Shown here: piece by piece, positions 33,799 through 33,963 of the stretch
Numbering within the stretch: the first letter of the stretch is position 1
Layout of the letters: each line of letters begins with the position of its first letter
Assembly: GCA_017509755.1 (NCBI GenBank)
Contig: JAFWOY010000014.1
Span: 1-33,963, forward strand
DNA length: 33,963 nt
Direction of reading: 5' to 3'
Source: Bacteroidales bacterium
GTDB taxonomy: Bacteria > Bacteroidota > Bacteroidia > Bacteroidales > UBA932
Position numbers and translations under genes: made by a program
The notes under the pieces: generated by a model
The model's database searches: none
The model's input: only the letters and a program-made list of their open reading frames with translations
Told to the model about the DNA's origin: nothing

Positions 33799-33963
33799 CA
33801 GCCCGTTTCGGAAAGAACGGGAAGTTCATTGAAAGAATAGGAAGAACAAGTACAAGCAAGTACCGATTTTAACACGATTAAAATCAGAAAAGAGCAGAGC
33901 GTTGATTCTTTTGGAAAGAATTGAAAGTTGCAGGATCTGGCTTGAGTTATATAAGAAAATTAT
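33799..33963 (+). other. Leader of a 16S rRNA operon (16S gene lies beyond the window)
   Basis: No reading frame. The stretch has a hairpin CCCGTT/AACGGG right after the start region and GTTCATTGAAAG, which resembles the boxA-like GTTCTTTGA in Bacteroidota rRNA spacers. Further hairpins follow: GATTTTAA/TTAAAATC (33865-33885) and ATTCTTT/AAAGAAT (33905-33921). The end TTGAGTTATATAAGAAAATTAT is like the bases just before a 16S 5' end. The 16S itself is not visible, so this is an inference. Confidence 0.65.

Overview
The window looks like chromosomal DNA from a fairly high-GC member of the Bacteroidales (phylum Bacteroidota), probably a gut or host-associated anaerobe. The reasons are two SusC/SusD outer-membrane uptake pairs, many promoters with the Bacteroidota -7 box TAnnTTTG (several with TTG/TTTG 19-22 nt upstream), tRNA genes without an encoded CCA, a large pyruvate:ferredoxin oxidoreductase, and weak Shine-Dalgarno signals. 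The genus cannot be read from the sequence; a Rikenellaceae- or Cryptobacteroides-like lineage is only a guess from GC content. The right end stops inside the leader of a ribosomal RNA operon and the left end stops inside a gene, which would fit a contig that broke at the rRNA repeat.

Layout. 1-1.9 kb: 5' part of a PLD-nuclease/SF2-helicase gene (minus strand, TTG start), visibly more AT-rich than the rest. 2.2-6.9 kb: susD and susC on the minus strand. 7.1-12.5 kb: a divergent plus-strand susC-susD-metallohydrolase operon. 12.5-14.3 kb (minus): a carboxyltransferase of the OadA/pyruvate carboxylase subunit B type whose C-terminal biotinyl-like domain lacks the biotin lysine. 14.4 kb: tRNA-Arg(CCG) ending in a perfect 62-bp palindrome. 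14.6-17.1 kb (minus): secreted S9 peptidase. 17.2-21.6 kb (plus): fabD, then nifJ under its own promoter. 21.7-25.5 kb: a DUF4832-like lipoprotein, an unrecognised 155-residue protein (minus) and an orphan outer-membrane barrel. 25.5-25.95 kb: a hairpin-rich region with tRNA-His(GTG), an inverted copy of its 3' end and a 57-bp direct repeat. 25.95-33.65 kb: divergent pbpC and alpha-2-macroglobulin. 33.77-33.96 kb: rRNA operon promoter and leader.

How the genes work together. Most products belong to the cell envelope: nutrient import (SusCD), an exopeptidase-like enzyme, lipoproteins, a barrel, and the PbpC/A2M pair thought to guard and repair the periplasm. PFOR and the OadA-like protein belong to pyruvate/oxaloacetate metabolism of an anaerobe, and FabD to fatty-acid synthesis. 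No glycoside hydrolase or sulfatase lies next to the SusCD pairs, so their substrate cannot be inferred.

The most unusual signal is at the two tRNA genes. Each is followed by an intrinsic terminator and then by an inverted copy of its own 3' end, and both inverted copies begin inside the T-loop. I know of no named element of this shape. It could be a hairpin-primed template-switch product, a trace of integration at tRNA genes, or a structure that affects tRNA maturation.
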